Positions 1-9,144 of a stretch of 64,000 nt of DNA are shown piece after piece. The notes below the pieces were generated by a model, which saw nothing but the letters and a program-made list of their open reading frames with translations, did not search any database and was not told the origin of the DNA. The stretch lies in assembly GCF_013426915.1 (NCBI RefSeq), contig NZ_AP023181.1, positions 1,488,001 to 1,552,000 of the forward strand, written 5' to 3'. Position numbers and translations under genes: made by a program. How positions within the stretch are numbered: position 1 is the first letter of the stretch; every line of letters starts with the position of its first letter. This stretch comes from Paraburkholderia sp. PGU19 (lineage in GTDB: Bacteria > Pseudomonadota > Gammaproteobacteria > Burkholderiales > Burkholderiaceae).

Positions 1-395
1 TGCTCGTAGAAGCGACGGTCTTCCGTCGCGATCAACGCATCCACCATGTACGGCGAAATCTGCTTGAGCGACACCCATTCGCGATTGACCGGCTTGAAGT
101 CCGCGAGCAGTTTGCCGTCGGCGGACACGATCAACGCCGGGCGGTCGACACGGACTTTGCTGATGTCACCGATGCCTGGTGTGAAAGGCACGAGCGTGAG
201 CACGTACAGCAGGAACACCGCCGGCACCGCGCCGAGTGCCAGCGCGATACCGCGCCGCGTCGGATGACGCAGGCCTCGCAGCACGGCAATGAAGACGAGT
301 CTGGCCTTCGTTCTGCCGGTAGCGGCCAGCGGTTGGATGCGGGCGAGCCACCTTGTGCAATGTTGATGAAACAAAGACCAATATCGACGATTCAC
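1..395 (-). CDS. Class A penicillin-binding protein (PBP1A type), N-terminal part only
   Basis: This is the beginning of a bifunctional peptidoglycan synthase that polymerises and cross-links murein at the outer face of the inner membrane. After a basic cytoplasmic leader there is one hydrophobic segment (roughly ALALGAVPAVFLLYVLTLV), followed by LVPFTPGIGDISKVRVDRPALI and then the start of the glycosyltransferase-51 domain, ending in IATEDRRFYE. That last motif carries the catalytic glutamate of the family. The gene runs off the left edge, so the rest of the transglycosylase and the transpeptidase domain are not visible. The start is uncertain: a GTG at 395 gives a leader beginning VNRRYWSLF, and no good in-frame ATG was found nearer the membrane segment. 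Confidence 0.82.
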   Translation of the reverse strand, partial: MNRRYWSLFHQHCTRWLARIQPLAATGRTKARLVFIAVLRGLRHPTRRGIALALGAVPAVFLLYVLTLVPFTPGIGDISKVRVDRPALIVSADGKLLADFKPVNREWVSLKQISPYMVDALIATEDRRFYE

Positions 396-964
396 GGTGA
401 CGGCGCGCAGGCGGAAAAGGCGCGATCGTACCAAAGCGCAAGGACGCTTTTGCCGTCAAAACAGGGTTGCCGCCTGCGCCATTAACAGACGATTACATTT
501 GTTTCGAGTGGACGACGTTTGCTGCTGCGGCCCCGTTTTACGCCGGGCGGTTTGCGTGGGGTCGGGGCGCCGCCGCGTCCCTTTGCACTCGATCATGGCC
601 CGCTCGCGGCGAGTGACCGCTTACTGAGCGCAGCTGGCGGGGCTCAAAATTGCCGCGATAACGCCAACGGCCCAAACCCATCTGATTGAGCTAGCGCGGA
701 TCGATACGTCGAATTGTGTGCCCCGCTTAGAGAACGCGGTTCAGAAATCAGCACTTTATAGACAAGTGGACTCGACGATTTACGCGCCACGGCGTGCAAC
801 CGCACGTGGCACTCGCGGCCCACAATGAACCGTGCAAGTCGGTCGTCGCAACCGGCGCCTGCCAGCCGCGAAACTATGGCGGCCGGCGCAGTCGCAGTTG
901 CTCTTGCGCCCTTTACGATTCAAGCGCTTATTCGCTTGCGCTCACCTGCGCCGGGGTGTGATCC
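396..964. other. Gene-free stretch upstream of the PBP gene
   Basis: About 570 bases between the PBP gene and a small secreted protein gene, both on the minus strand. It should hold the PBP promoter. I see only short open frames of shadow-like composition, and no tRNA, repeat or convincing operator. Confidence 0.5.
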
Positions 965-1276
965 TTAATTGCTAGCCGGCGACTTGGTGGTCGGGGTTGC
1001 AAGTGTATTGTTGGTCTTGGGAGCCGGCGTCGAGCTGTTGTTCGGACCCTGCTGCATGCCCGAGTTCGGCGAGCCGACGCTCATGCCGCTGTCCGAACTG
1101 GTGGTGCCAGGCGTGCCGTAGCCGCTCGTCGAATCGTTCATCTGGTTTGTTGCCGGACTGGACGTGCTGCCATGGCTCGACGAGTTGCCAGTGCCACCCG
1201 CTGTCTGTGCATAAGCGCCGCCCGACAGCGCGAGCGCCGCGACGGCCGCGATTAGTGCGCTGGTTGCCTTGTTCAT
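965..1276 (-). CDS. Small secreted Ser/Thr/Gly/Asn-rich protein
   Basis: A 103-residue protein of unknown function. The start at 1276 (MNKATSALIAAVAALALSGG) follows a strong GGAGG-type ribosome site; the longer upstream frame lacks one. Residues 1 to about 24 form a signal peptide ending in AYAQ, which predicts export to the periplasm. The mature part is low complexity, rich in Ser, Thr, Gly, Asn and Pro, with repeated short motifs such as GTPGTTSSDSGMSVGSPNSGM and no cysteine. Such proteins are common in Burkholderia and are usually annotated as hypothetical. It appears monocistronic. Confidence 0.75.
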   Translation of the reverse strand: MNKATSALIAAVAALALSGGAYAQTAGGTGNSSSHGSTSSPATNQMNDSTSGYGTPGTTSSDSGMSVGSPNSGMQQGPNNSSTPAPKTNNTLATPTTKSPASN

Positions 1277-1508
1277 GATCCGTTCCTCCTTGATTGAACT
1301 GGAATATCGACGCAGACGATCACCGTCTGCTCGACCATGAATCGAGCAATCACTATGCCGCGCTCTTATCCGCACTAAAGCGATATGCGTCGCAGATCCA
1401 GGCCTGATGCGACCGGCAGCAATCGACCCAAAACGGTGAGACGGAGTAATGGGGTGCGACGCTCAGACACTGTCCACAGTACAGGCCATTAGCTACAGCG
1501 GATGCACC

Positions 1509-2522
1509 TCAACTTTCCAGAATGCTCTCCCACGCGCCCGATCGCGCCGAGCGGAATACGGCGTCGATCACTCGCATATTTGCGCGCGCATCTTCTAGCG
1601 GAATAGCCTGCTGGGTTCCACTCAATATCGCCTCCGCGAACGTGGCGGCTGCGACACCATATTGATCGCACGCCGGGAGTTCCAGCCAGCGATCAGTCCC
1701 GACACCAGCACCTGTGTTTTCACTCACTAACAGACGCGTCAGTCGATCGTTTGGTGCATTGAATGGAATCTCGACTTCGATCCGCCCCTTGGTCCCGTGA
1801 AATTGCATCCGCTGATACGGGTGGGTCTGAGTCGAGTAAAAGAAACTCGCCTGCACACCGTCGAAGTCCATCAGCACGGAGCCAAGCCGGTCCACGTCGA
1901 ATACTGGGTCCTGCTCCATCAGGGCAACCACGCGCGTCGGCTCAGACCTGGTAACGAAGCGTGATGTTGTGATCGGGTAACAACCAATATCGAGCAGACC
2001 GCCGCCGCCCAGCCCGCTCTGGTTGCGGATATTGTCAGGGTTCGTGTTGTTATAGGTGAAGCCGCCCGTCACCGCTCGCAATTCGCCGATCGCACCTTCG
2101 TCGATCAAGGTCCGCACCTTCAGCCATTGTGGATGCGTGCGAACCATAAAGGCTTCCTGTATGTATCGGCCGGTGCGGTCGCGCGCAGCGATGAGCCGTT
2201 CAACCTGTTGCGCGTCCAGCCCGATCGGCTTCTCACACAGGACGTGCTTGCCCGCCTCGACGGATTTGATCGTCCATTCCACGTGGATGTGGTTGGGTAG
2301 CGGAATATAGACAGCGTCGATTTCCGGGTCCGCCAGGAGCGCCTCGTAACTGTCGTATGCAACACTCAAACCATATCTGGCAGCGGCTTCTTGAGCCTTC
2401 TCCGGAGATCGCGACGCGATGCCCTTCACCCGACACTTCGGTGCGTTGTGCATGGGCGGCACAACCTTGTCGTTGATCTTCGCGGCGCCCAGGATCCCCC
2501 AGACAACTTCATTCTTTGCCAT
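1509..2522 (-). CDS. Gfo/Idh/MocA-family NAD(P)-dependent oxidoreductase
   Basis: A 337-residue dehydrogenase of the family that oxidises sugars, inositols and related cyclic polyols. The N-terminal Rossmann fold starts with WGILGAAKINDKVVPPM, a degenerate dinucleotide loop. The diagnostic EKPIGLDAQQVE motif with the catalytic-region lysine lies near residue 95, and the C-terminal alpha/beta domain contains GGGGLLDIGCYPI, where this family places its active-site aspartate and histidine region. The ATG at 2522 is preceded by a GGGGAT ribosome site. Neighbouring genes do not form an obvious pathway, so the substrate cannot be assigned. It is distinct from the second family member at 35278-36315. 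Confidence 0.88.
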   Translation of the reverse strand: MAKNEVVWGILGAAKINDKVVPPMHNAPKCRVKGIASRSPEKAQEAAARYGLSVAYDSYEALLADPEIDAVYIPLPNHIHVEWTIKSVEAGKHVLCEKPIGLDAQQVERLIAARDRTGRYIQEAFMVRTHPQWLKVRTLIDEGAIGELRAVTGGFTYNNTNPDNIRNQSGLGGGGLLDIGCYPITTSRFVTRSEPTRVVALMEQDPVFDVDRLGSVLMDFDGVQASFFYSTQTHPYQRMQFHGTKGRIEVEIPFNAPNDRLTRLLVSENTGAGVGTDRWLELPACDQYGVAAATFAEAILSGTQQAIPLEDARANMRVIDAVFRSARSGAWESILES

Positions 2523-2631
2523 GACATCCCCTTTTCCGATTGAGTCTCTGAAGAGAGCAGGTGAACAAGCGCGTGAGCCGGCAGGTCAATAAGCCCGCGA
2601 AGGACGAGAAGCGTCCTGTCACACCAGTGTA

Positions 2632-3123
2632 CTAACCGCCGGCATTTCTTCTGCCGAGATACGCAACGACCGCCCCTGTCAGCGCGATGCCGTGCAACTC
2701 CTCTGGCGATGCCAGCTGCGCCGCGACGATCTCCCGATTATCGAGCCGCAACTCGGGCATGCGATCGAGGTGCAGTTCGAAGAAATGCACCCGGTCTCTT
2801 CGCCCCTCCCAACTACCGCAAACGCTGCCTGCGGGGCGTAATGCGTACGACGACAGGCCAATCTCCTCCTCCATTTCGCGCCGCGCCGCCGCATCAGGCG
2901 TCTCACCGGGATTGAGACTACCGCCGGGGAAATTCCACTCGGGACGGTACGATGACTTCACGAGCAACAGTGCCCGCCCGACGTAGATGGCTACTAGCGC
3001 GCCTTCATGACGAGGGCGTCGAAGCTGCCACCAGACGCGAGCGAATCGATATCCGAGGCGTAGCGCCATGCGCCAGACAAAGTCGATAAACATGGCCGGT
3101 CGCGCTCGCTCAAGGCTCGGCAT
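2632..3123 (-). CDS. Nudix hydrolase
   Basis: A 163-residue Nudix pyrophosphohydrolase. The Nudix box is complete: it begins at GSLNPGE and ends at REMEEEIGL, giving the G-x5-E-x7-REUxEExGU pattern that binds the metal-diphosphate. An N-terminal stretch of about 35 residues (RARPAMFIDFVWRMALRLGY) precedes the fold and is hydrophobic and amphipathic, perhaps for membrane contact. I chose the ATG at 3123 because AAGGAGAG lies just upstream; the open frame continues 23 codons further without a ribosome site. The substrate (nucleotide sugar, dNTP or capped RNA) cannot be told from sequence. Confidence 0.88.
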   Translation of the reverse strand: MPSLERARPAMFIDFVWRMALRLGYRFARVWWQLRRPRHEGALVAIYVGRALLLVKSSYRPEWNFPGGSLNPGETPDAAARREMEEEIGLSSYALRPAGSVCGSWEGRRDRVHFFELHLDRMPELRLDNREIVAAQLASPEELHGIALTGAVVAYLGRRNAGG

Positions 3124-3222
3124 TGAGTTCTCTCCTTTCGTTTCATGGCTAGAGGATCTTCCGGGGCGTCGCGTGAGTGCGGCTTCCGTCATTCAGCGTC
3201 TATCACACCCATTCCGGTTCGC

Positions 3223-3831
3223 TTAATCGAAGGCGCTGCCAGAACGAAGGCGAAAGCGCTGAATAACCATCAGCATGCAAATGCCAGCTGACGCCATGAT
3301 GTTGACAACGGGATAAAAAGCGACTGCCACCGTCCATTGTCTCAAGGCCAGTATCGCAAGCGCATATTTGACAACGCACAAAACGAAATAGATGAGGCTT
3401 TCGCCCCAAGGATCGCGAACAGTCTTGCGGACCGTCGGACCGAGGCCCGCAAGCTCGATGAGCGTCACCAGACAGATCGAGAGGGTCGGCTCTTCAGTCA
3501 GCATCCAAAGCGGTATGGCTAGCAGGGCTGCCCCGAGAAACATCCAGTCGGATCGGGTCCAGCTTCTTTCACCCCGATAGATGCTCGCCACGAAAATCAG
3601 AATACATGTTACGGCGATCGCCGCCGTGCACCACGCGGAAGGGCCTGCACCCGCAACAAATTGACCAGCAGCAGCGATGGTCGTGACGATCGACCAGATC
3701 AACCACGTGAAAAGATGAGGACGAACGGCGCGCCTGAGAATCGCGAGCCCATAGGGAATGGCCGCCAGAAGCGATACAACCGAGCCGATAACTCCAAATA
3801 TCGAAGCAGTATCGTGGTCAATGTTTACCAT
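3223..3831 (-). CDS. Predicted seven-helix inner-membrane protein, PQ-loop-like
   Basis: A 202-residue hydrophobic protein with about seven predicted transmembrane segments. The first helix is followed by IPYGLAILRRAVRPHLFTWLIWS, which resembles the proline-containing helix-loop of PQ-loop and SWEET-type carriers. A similar arrangement seems to recur in the second half (LAGLGPTVRKTVRDPWGESLIYF), so a 3+1+3 duplicated fold is plausible. This is inferred from pattern only. No neighbouring gene suggests a substrate. An ATG at 3831 gives a sensible N-terminus (MVNIDHDTASIFGVIGS). Confidence 0.6.
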   Translation of the reverse strand: MVNIDHDTASIFGVIGSVVSLLAAIPYGLAILRRAVRPHLFTWLIWSIVTTIAAAGQFVAGAGPSAWCTAAIAVTCILIFVASIYRGERSWTRSDWMFLGAALLAIPLWMLTEEPTLSICLVTLIELAGLGPTVRKTVRDPWGESLIYFVLCVVKYALAILALRQWTVAVAFYPVVNIMASAGICMLMVIQRFRLRSGSAFD

Positions 3832-3945
3832 TGCGCTGATGTCCGTTCATGCACCCGGGAAGCCGGCATCATCACGCCGCCCCCTGCTTTTGTCTTAGCT
3901 GAACAGGGCGCAGCAGACGCCAGAACCGTGCCCCCACAAACCAGC

Positions 3946-4590
3946 TCAGTCCCGGACGTTGCGCTCGCAATCTTCCCAGTATCGAAGCGGGTCGTGATGC
4001 TCTGGATAGTGTGCCTTGAGCCATACCGACAGCCTGGTCCAATCTGGATGGTTGGTACCCGTTTGGGCAGACCAGATGGAAGACCTCTCCAGAATTTGTC
4101 CGTTCATGCGATCGCGGACAAGCACGCTACCTAATCCGCTCGAACTGTTGGTCTGCGATTCGACCAGATATCGCGGCAGAATCCTGAGCTCAGCATCCTC
4201 GGCCCAGCCGTATAAGGCTCGGACCACGCCGGATGAATCTCGTAGCTCTATGGGGCCGCTTTTCGGGCGAACGGCTGTCCATCCTTCGGGAAACTCGGTG
4301 ACAACCTCGCTTTTGCCTTCCCTTACCCACTTCACGCGCCACGCCTTCACCAACGACTCGCGCATGCGAGATATCGACTCGTAGCCCGCGGGCAACTCGA
4401 TCGCCTTCGGAAGTGAAATGAGGTTGTCTTTCCAGAGTTTGGACTCATCGTCCACGCGCTCGACCACGTCGAACGCCCCGGCTTCGAATGGGTTCTCAGG
4501 CCGGCTCGATGTTTTCACGTTCCCGGCAGGCAGTCCTTCGAAAAGGCGCTCAGCATCATGGCGCGTAAGTTTCGTCTTTCCTTTCTTCAT
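3946..4590 (-). CDS. Hypothetical soluble protein
   Basis: A 214-residue protein that I do not recognise. It is hydrophilic, lacks a signal peptide or membrane segment, and is rich in Trp in its second half (GWTAVRPKSG, LYGWAEDAEL, SSIWSAQTGTNHPDWTRLSVWL). The middle (PEGWTAVRPKSGPIELRDSSGVVRALYG) looks like a short beta-rich domain. The ATG at 4590 is preferred over a TTG 18 bases upstream; no strong ribosome site is present for either. Codon use matches coding sequence in this genome less well than the neighbours do, and the gene stands alone, so recent acquisition is possible but not shown. Confidence 0.55.
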   Translation of the reverse strand: MKKGKTKLTRHDAERLFEGLPAGNVKTSSRPENPFEAGAFDVVERVDDESKLWKDNLISLPKAIELPAGYESISRMRESLVKAWRVKWVREGKSEVVTEFPEGWTAVRPKSGPIELRDSSGVVRALYGWAEDAELRILPRYLVESQTNSSSGLGSVLVRDRMNGQILERSSIWSAQTGTNHPDWTRLSVWLKAHYPEHHDPLRYWEDCERNVRD

Positions 4591-5065
4591 TGGGTTTCTC
4601 TGCAGCAAGGTTGTCGCGGGCGGCTACGTCACGACAACGAAAATTGGGCGGCACGTCCGCTCGCGCGTCTGAACGTGCTTAGGTTCCTGGTCTGCGGTAT
4701 CCGCTTGTTACCAGCTTCCGCGGAGGCAATGGCGCCGCGCGTGCCGCCACCCTGCCGCCAGATGTCGTGTGGATCGCTCCACACAATAGCTAAGGGGTGC
4801 GGATGAGAGATTATAGGCCGCTCGAACCCGAGGACGCCCTATGGGGCAGGCGGCAGCTTTCGGGGCAGAAACGTCATTATCCCTTGCCGCGCATTTGCGC
4901 ACCGCATGCCGGCCTTCGGCGGAGCCGTTCGTCGTCTCGTTCGATCGGTAGCGCGGTGGTAACGAAATTCGATTAGCTATTGCCGGTTCCACGCGCGGAC
5001 GTCGAATCCTGTTGAACCAACTTCCACACAACACCAGCGGCCAGTATCGGTGATCGAACGACGCC
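4591..5065. other. Gene-free stretch
   Basis: About 475 bases between two minus-strand genes. Short open frames exist on both strands but have no ribosome site or recognisable motif. I see no RNA gene or clear regulatory palindrome here. Confidence 0.45.
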
Positions 5066-5662
5066 TCAAGCTGCGTCGCTGGATTTCTCGGTCTTCAACG
5101 GGCCGGTAACCCTGTAAGCGCAGAGGTTGACGCCGGAGGGAGTGGCCTTTGTGTTGACGAGTTCGAATGCGCACGGTGGGGTTCCCTTCGCAAAGAAGCG
5201 CTTCCCGGTACCCAACAGGACGGGATAGACGACCAGCAGGATTTCGTCCGCCAGCCCTTGTTCGAGCAGCGTCGATGTCAGCGTGGAGCTGCCCCACAGA
5301 ATCAGGCCGGGGCCTGCCTGCGACTTGATGCGGCGAATGCCCTCGACAATGTCCGGTCCAAGCCACTCGCACGGACCCCATTCAAGACTTTCCGGACGGT
5401 GCGTCGCGACATATTTGGTTGCTGCATTCAAACCGTCCGCCATCGGACTGCTGGATGCCTTTGGCCAGAAGGCCGACCACATGTCGTAGGTGCGACGGCC
5501 AAGCAGCAGATCAAAGCGCCCCCCATGCTCGGCGAGGAGCGCATCCCTGCCAGCGGAGGTCCGATAAGGCACGGTCCAGTCAGCGTAAGGGAAATCGTCT
5601 TCTCCTGAGGCCTGGATCACGCCGTCCAACGAGATGTGCTCCATGATTTTTAGCTTTCTCAT
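5066..5662 (-). CDS. Dihydrofolate-reductase-like (RibD C-terminal domain) protein
   Basis: A 198-residue protein of the DHFR-like RibD C-terminal family. Typical features are MEHISLDGVIQASGEDD at the N-terminus, the LLLGRRTYDMWSAFWP motif near residue 53, the glycine-rich LILWGSSTLTSTLLEQGLADE segment that binds NADPH in the family, and PVLLGTGKRFF near the end. Members are presumed NADPH-dependent reductases of small molecules; most single-domain forms have no known substrate. The C-terminus (KTEKSSDAA) is non-conserved. It lies upstream of no obvious partner and is probably transcribed alone. Confidence 0.85.
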   Translation of the reverse strand: MRKLKIMEHISLDGVIQASGEDDFPYADWTVPYRTSAGRDALLAEHGGRFDLLLGRRTYDMWSAFWPKASSSPMADGLNAATKYVATHRPESLEWGPCEWLGPDIVEGIRRIKSQAGPGLILWGSSTLTSTLLEQGLADEILLVVYPVLLGTGKRFFAKGTPPCAFELVNTKATPSGVNLCAYRVTGPLKTEKSSDAA

Positions 5663-5769
5663 TGTGTCGCCCGAAATGTGGTCACGCTCACCATGAAGTC
5701 ACGCCTGACTTTTGTCCGCTCCAATCTAGCCGGGGCCACGACAAAAAGCCGACGTCCAACACCCGGGTT

Positions 5770-6228
5770 TCATTGGGGTGTGGGTGGTGGTGGTGGCGCT
5801 GGCACCAGCCCGTACCTGGACATGACACCGATAAGCTTCGAGCGGTCGACCGGCCCGCCGGCATTTACGACTGTTCCGACATCACGAAAATACTGAGCAC
5901 CTATGTCCGGCGTAAGGACGATCAGTGCGCGGGCCGTGCCATTGTGCGGGTTGCTGAAGTGATGAACCGATCCACGCGGGGTAAACATCCAGTCGCCCGG
6001 TACCAGGTCGCGGACTACCCCGTCGACCGAGTACCGAAGCATGCCCTCCAGCACGTAGACGCACTCTTCGTTACGCGTGTGGCTATGTGGCGGGGGGACT
6101 TGAGCGCCGGGAGCCACAGTCAATTCGAAAACACCCATCCCGCCCGTGGCGGTTCCGTCAATGAGGTACTGAATGCTCAATTGACCAATGTTGATGGGTT
6201 CGATCGGAGCCGCGCCGCCAGGTGTCAT
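5770..6228 (-). CDS. Cupin-domain protein
   Basis: A 152-residue single-domain cupin. Motif 1 is GAQVPPPHSHTRNEECVYVLEG, which supplies two histidines and a glutamate for a metal site, and motif 2 is PGDWMFTPRGSVHHFSN, which supplies the last histidine. The fold suits a metal-dependent dioxygenase, isomerase or sugar-binding protein, and the sequence gives no way to choose. A proline-rich tail (PAPPPPPTPQ) ends the protein. The start at 6228 follows an AAGGAG ribosome site at good spacing. The gene is 107 bases from the DHFR-like gene on the same strand, so co-transcription is possible. Confidence 0.83.
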   Translation of the reverse strand: MTPGGAAPIEPINIGQLSIQYLIDGTATGGMGVFELTVAPGAQVPPPHSHTRNEECVYVLEGMLRYSVDGVVRDLVPGDWMFTPRGSVHHFSNPHNGTARALIVLTPDIGAQYFRDVGTVVNAGGPVDRSKLIGVMSRYGLVPAPPPPPTPQ

Positions 6229-6468
6229 TTTCGAACTCCTTCGGATTAAGGATACTCGTCAGTCCGCCAGCCTTGCCGGTTGGTGCCGCTTGGTGCCGCT
6301 TTCCGCGCGTCCGCCGACCGAACAAAACGCAGTTCATCTCCGATTATGCGCCTCTCAAGAACGCATTTTGTCCGGGAGCGGCGACACGCCGCTATTGGCC
6401 CGATCTCAGCCCACTCACGCACCGATATATCGATCCGCCAGTTCGGTCGTGGCGGCCCGTGCGCATCG

Positions 6469-8451
6469 TCAATTCACGCTGAATGGTGAGACCATCATCG
6501 ACTTCGTCGTACTCACGCCCGTCCCGCTCGACGCAGGCGGCGTCCAGCGATACAGCACAATGCTCGATTCGTTGTAGTTGTCCTTCGTGATTTCATATTC
6601 GCCGTTCGAACGCCGAAACGCCCGAAGTCCATACATCGAGTCGACGTCGTTGCCCACATCGACTGTGTTCGGATTGCTATTGACGAGCGTGATGTCGAGC
6701 TTCCCCGTCGTGAGGTTGAACGCATCGATATTCGGCACGGTATGGACGTAGCCCACAAAAAGATAGTTCCCGGCGGCCACAACCGATTTCGGATTGGCAC
6801 TAGCAAGGTTGATCACCGGATTCGGCGCTGTCCTGTTGCCGGCCAGCCAGCCGTGATACACCTCGACACGCGATCCGATCGCGGTCCAGTCCGTGCTGCC
6901 GGTGATTCCGGTGAGAATCATCGTGTCGCTTTCGGGCAGATACATGATCCGCGTCAGTTGCCCGATCGTCGCCGGAATCGGAATCGTAATCGCGGCACCC
7001 CACAGCGGTTTGCCGTTCGCGTCGAAACCGTTCAGCGGATAGTGTGAAATCGCGTTGGTCTTGTCGAGGCCAGCCCAGATATCGCCCTTGCTATCCAGGC
7101 AGAAGCCATTGCGGACTTTTGCCGCCGCACCGAACGACGTTCCCGGCAGCGTGCTATCGGGAATCGCAATGTACCCGCTCGCCCGATTGAAATGGAAAAA
7201 GTAAAAGGTATCGGGATTCTGGCTCGCTGCGACGAGTATCCGGTGTCCGCCCACGCTGACGACCTGAGCGAAATGTTCGCCGCGTTCGTGGTCGGCGAGA
7301 TTGATGCGCGGATCGGAGGGGTAGGTGAACGGATCGATTGTGTTGGCAACGTAGGCGCCTCCCGGGGTGCCCGCATAAATGTTCATACCGCCGTAGAAGA
7401 TCGCCCCGTCGGTGGCTGGATCGGGTGCGGCGTTGCCTTCGAAGTTCACCGACTGGAGCTGCCAGCGCAGTACTCCCGTGCCATCGTATGCGTGGACGTC
7501 GGTGCCGCCGTTGCGCCCGAGATCCCACGATCCGCCCCACGGGTTGTTCAGGACATAGAGATTGCGCGCAGAATCCCTGCCAATGCCGGTCACGCGCGTG
7601 AACCGCCGGTCGCCGACTTGCCCCTTGATGCCGGTGACCGTATTGAGGAAGCCGCCTTGAACACCAAACGTACCGGCAACATACGGTGCGCTGGACACGT
7701 CATAGATCTTGATGTTCATGTCAGGCCCCTCGTCGCCGATCCATAACTGCCCGGTGAGCGAGTCAAAATACAGCGAAGAGGGTTGCGCTTTGGCTGGCAA
7801 CTGGATGGTGTTACCGCGTTCGCCGGTTGGGCTGAACTGGATCACAGCACCCATGCTTTGTTGCGCGACCCAGATGTTGCCGCCCGCGTCCACCGCGAGC
7901 GCGCCCGGCCCTGCCACGGCGATATCGCGCAGCCAGACGCCCGACGTTGTAAACACTCGTACGCGGTTGCCTGGGAAATCGCTCGCGTAGAGCAGCGAGC
8001 CGGACGTCACGAGTCCGGTGACGACATCCGCGAGGTGTTCGGTGGTCGTGTCGCTGACCGTGATCAGCAGGTCGCGTGTGCGGCTTCCCCGGTTGTATCG
8101 GCCAACCTTGCCGCTTCCATACGTGGCGTTGAACTGCAGCGCAGCGAATAGCGACGTCGAGTTGCCGGTGATCGCACCGCCCTGAAACTCGCCGTGCGCC
8201 CCGATCGATCCGATGTTCCGTCCGTTCTGATAGATCGCGATACCGCCCTCGCCCTCGTCCCACATCGACGCGGTATAGATCACCCCTTCGGATGCCACCC
8301 ACATCGAGCGAGCCACGTTGCCTACCCGAGTCGTCGCCGTGCCATGTGTGTTGGCCATCCAGCTGGTGGAGTATTGGGCTTCGCAAACAGACGCAGCCGC
8401 TACGTTCAGCATGACCGCGACTAACGCGGTACAGAGTTGTTTGAAAACCAT
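6469..8451 (-). CDS. Secreted beta-propeller-like protein of unknown function
   Basis: A 660-residue exported protein. Residues 1 to about 27 form a signal peptide (MVFKQLCTALVAVMLNVAAA, then CEAQ). The rest has repeating blade-like segments typical of NHL or SMP-30-type propellers, for example GALAVDAGGNIWVAQQSMGAV, SSLYFDSLTGQLWIGDEG and NGFCLDSKGDIWAGLDKTNAI. Each has a hydrophobic strand followed by a G/D-rich turn. No catalytic motif was recognised. The ATG at 8451 is preferred because an upstream frame adds only a basic leader that would spoil the signal peptide. The protein probably acts in the periplasm or outside the cell. It is unrelated at sequence level to the 385-residue propeller at 46161-47318, although both are exported. 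Confidence 0.7.
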   Translation of the reverse strand: MVFKQLCTALVAVMLNVAAASVCEAQYSTSWMANTHGTATTRVGNVARSMWVASEGVIYTASMWDEGEGGIAIYQNGRNIGSIGAHGEFQGGAITGNSTSLFAALQFNATYGSGKVGRYNRGSRTRDLLITVSDTTTEHLADVVTGLVTSGSLLYASDFPGNRVRVFTTSGVWLRDIAVAGPGALAVDAGGNIWVAQQSMGAVIQFSPTGERGNTIQLPAKAQPSSLYFDSLTGQLWIGDEGPDMNIKIYDVSSAPYVAGTFGVQGGFLNTVTGIKGQVGDRRFTRVTGIGRDSARNLYVLNNPWGGSWDLGRNGGTDVHAYDGTGVLRWQLQSVNFEGNAAPDPATDGAIFYGGMNIYAGTPGGAYVANTIDPFTYPSDPRINLADHERGEHFAQVVSVGGHRILVAASQNPDTFYFFHFNRASGYIAIPDSTLPGTSFGAAAKVRNGFCLDSKGDIWAGLDKTNAISHYPLNGFDANGKPLWGAAITIPIPATIGQLTRIMYLPESDTMILTGITGSTDWTAIGSRVEVYHGWLAGNRTAPNPVINLASANPKSVVAAGNYLFVGYVHTVPNIDAFNLTTGKLDITLVNSNPNTVDVGNDVDSMYGLRAFRRSNGEYEITKDNYNESSIVLYRWTPPASSGTGVSTTKSMMVSPFSVN

Positions 8452-9144
8452 GACGGATGTTTGTCCGATCGCGCGCCGGGCAGTACGGGCGTGCACAGTG
8501 CGGTGTTGCCAACCCTGGCAAACTTGCAGTCCGAACCCTCACGATTCGAGCCCGTACGTCGCGAAACGGGCGACGTTACGCGTCGAAGTGGTGTGGGATG
8601 TCGTACGGGTTAACGGCGAAGCGCGACGCGAGTTGAGTGATTTTCAACTGGACTGTGATGACGAGGCTACAGGCGGGGCCTTGCTTATGGTTGTCGGGGG
8701 GTGGCGCGCTCGGTATGTTTTGAGCGGCGTAACGACCACTTGATTGTTGCCGATGTGCGTGCTGTCGAAAGGGTTCCTGCGGGCGGAACTGGGTTGAACC
8801 AACGGTGCGCCAAGTTCGAAGCGTCTCTGCAGGTTTAGACGCGATAAGCAACTGACTCATGGGACGGCATCCGTCTCACCCGCATCGCGAATCTGGCCCA
8901 TCAGCTCTGCTCGTATTCGAGGACTCGACGCGGCAACATCGAGATCGGCACGAACAGCATTACAGCGTGATTCGCCTGGGCACGTGCCCCTCACTGAACA
9001 TCTCTTAGAGAATTCTCGTCGCGAAGACTAAGCTCATCGTTGCACCGCTCGCTCGTCGAAAGCGTCTGCGGACGTGCGCGCCGCCAGGGCGTTCGATCGC
9101 CCTGAACACATCATTGGTCTACCAATCGCCTTTGGAGAAGCACC
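8452..9144. other. Gene-free divergent control region
   Basis: About 690 bases between the divergent propeller and crotonase genes. The only open frames are short and have shadow-like composition, including a 94-codon minus-strand frame without a ribosome site. Promoters for both flanking genes must lie here but no clear operator stood out. Confidence 0.45.

Noticed and set aside
8576..8860. 94-codon minus-strand frame between the propeller and crotonase genes
   Set aside because: No ribosome site, no motif and ordinary shadow composition.
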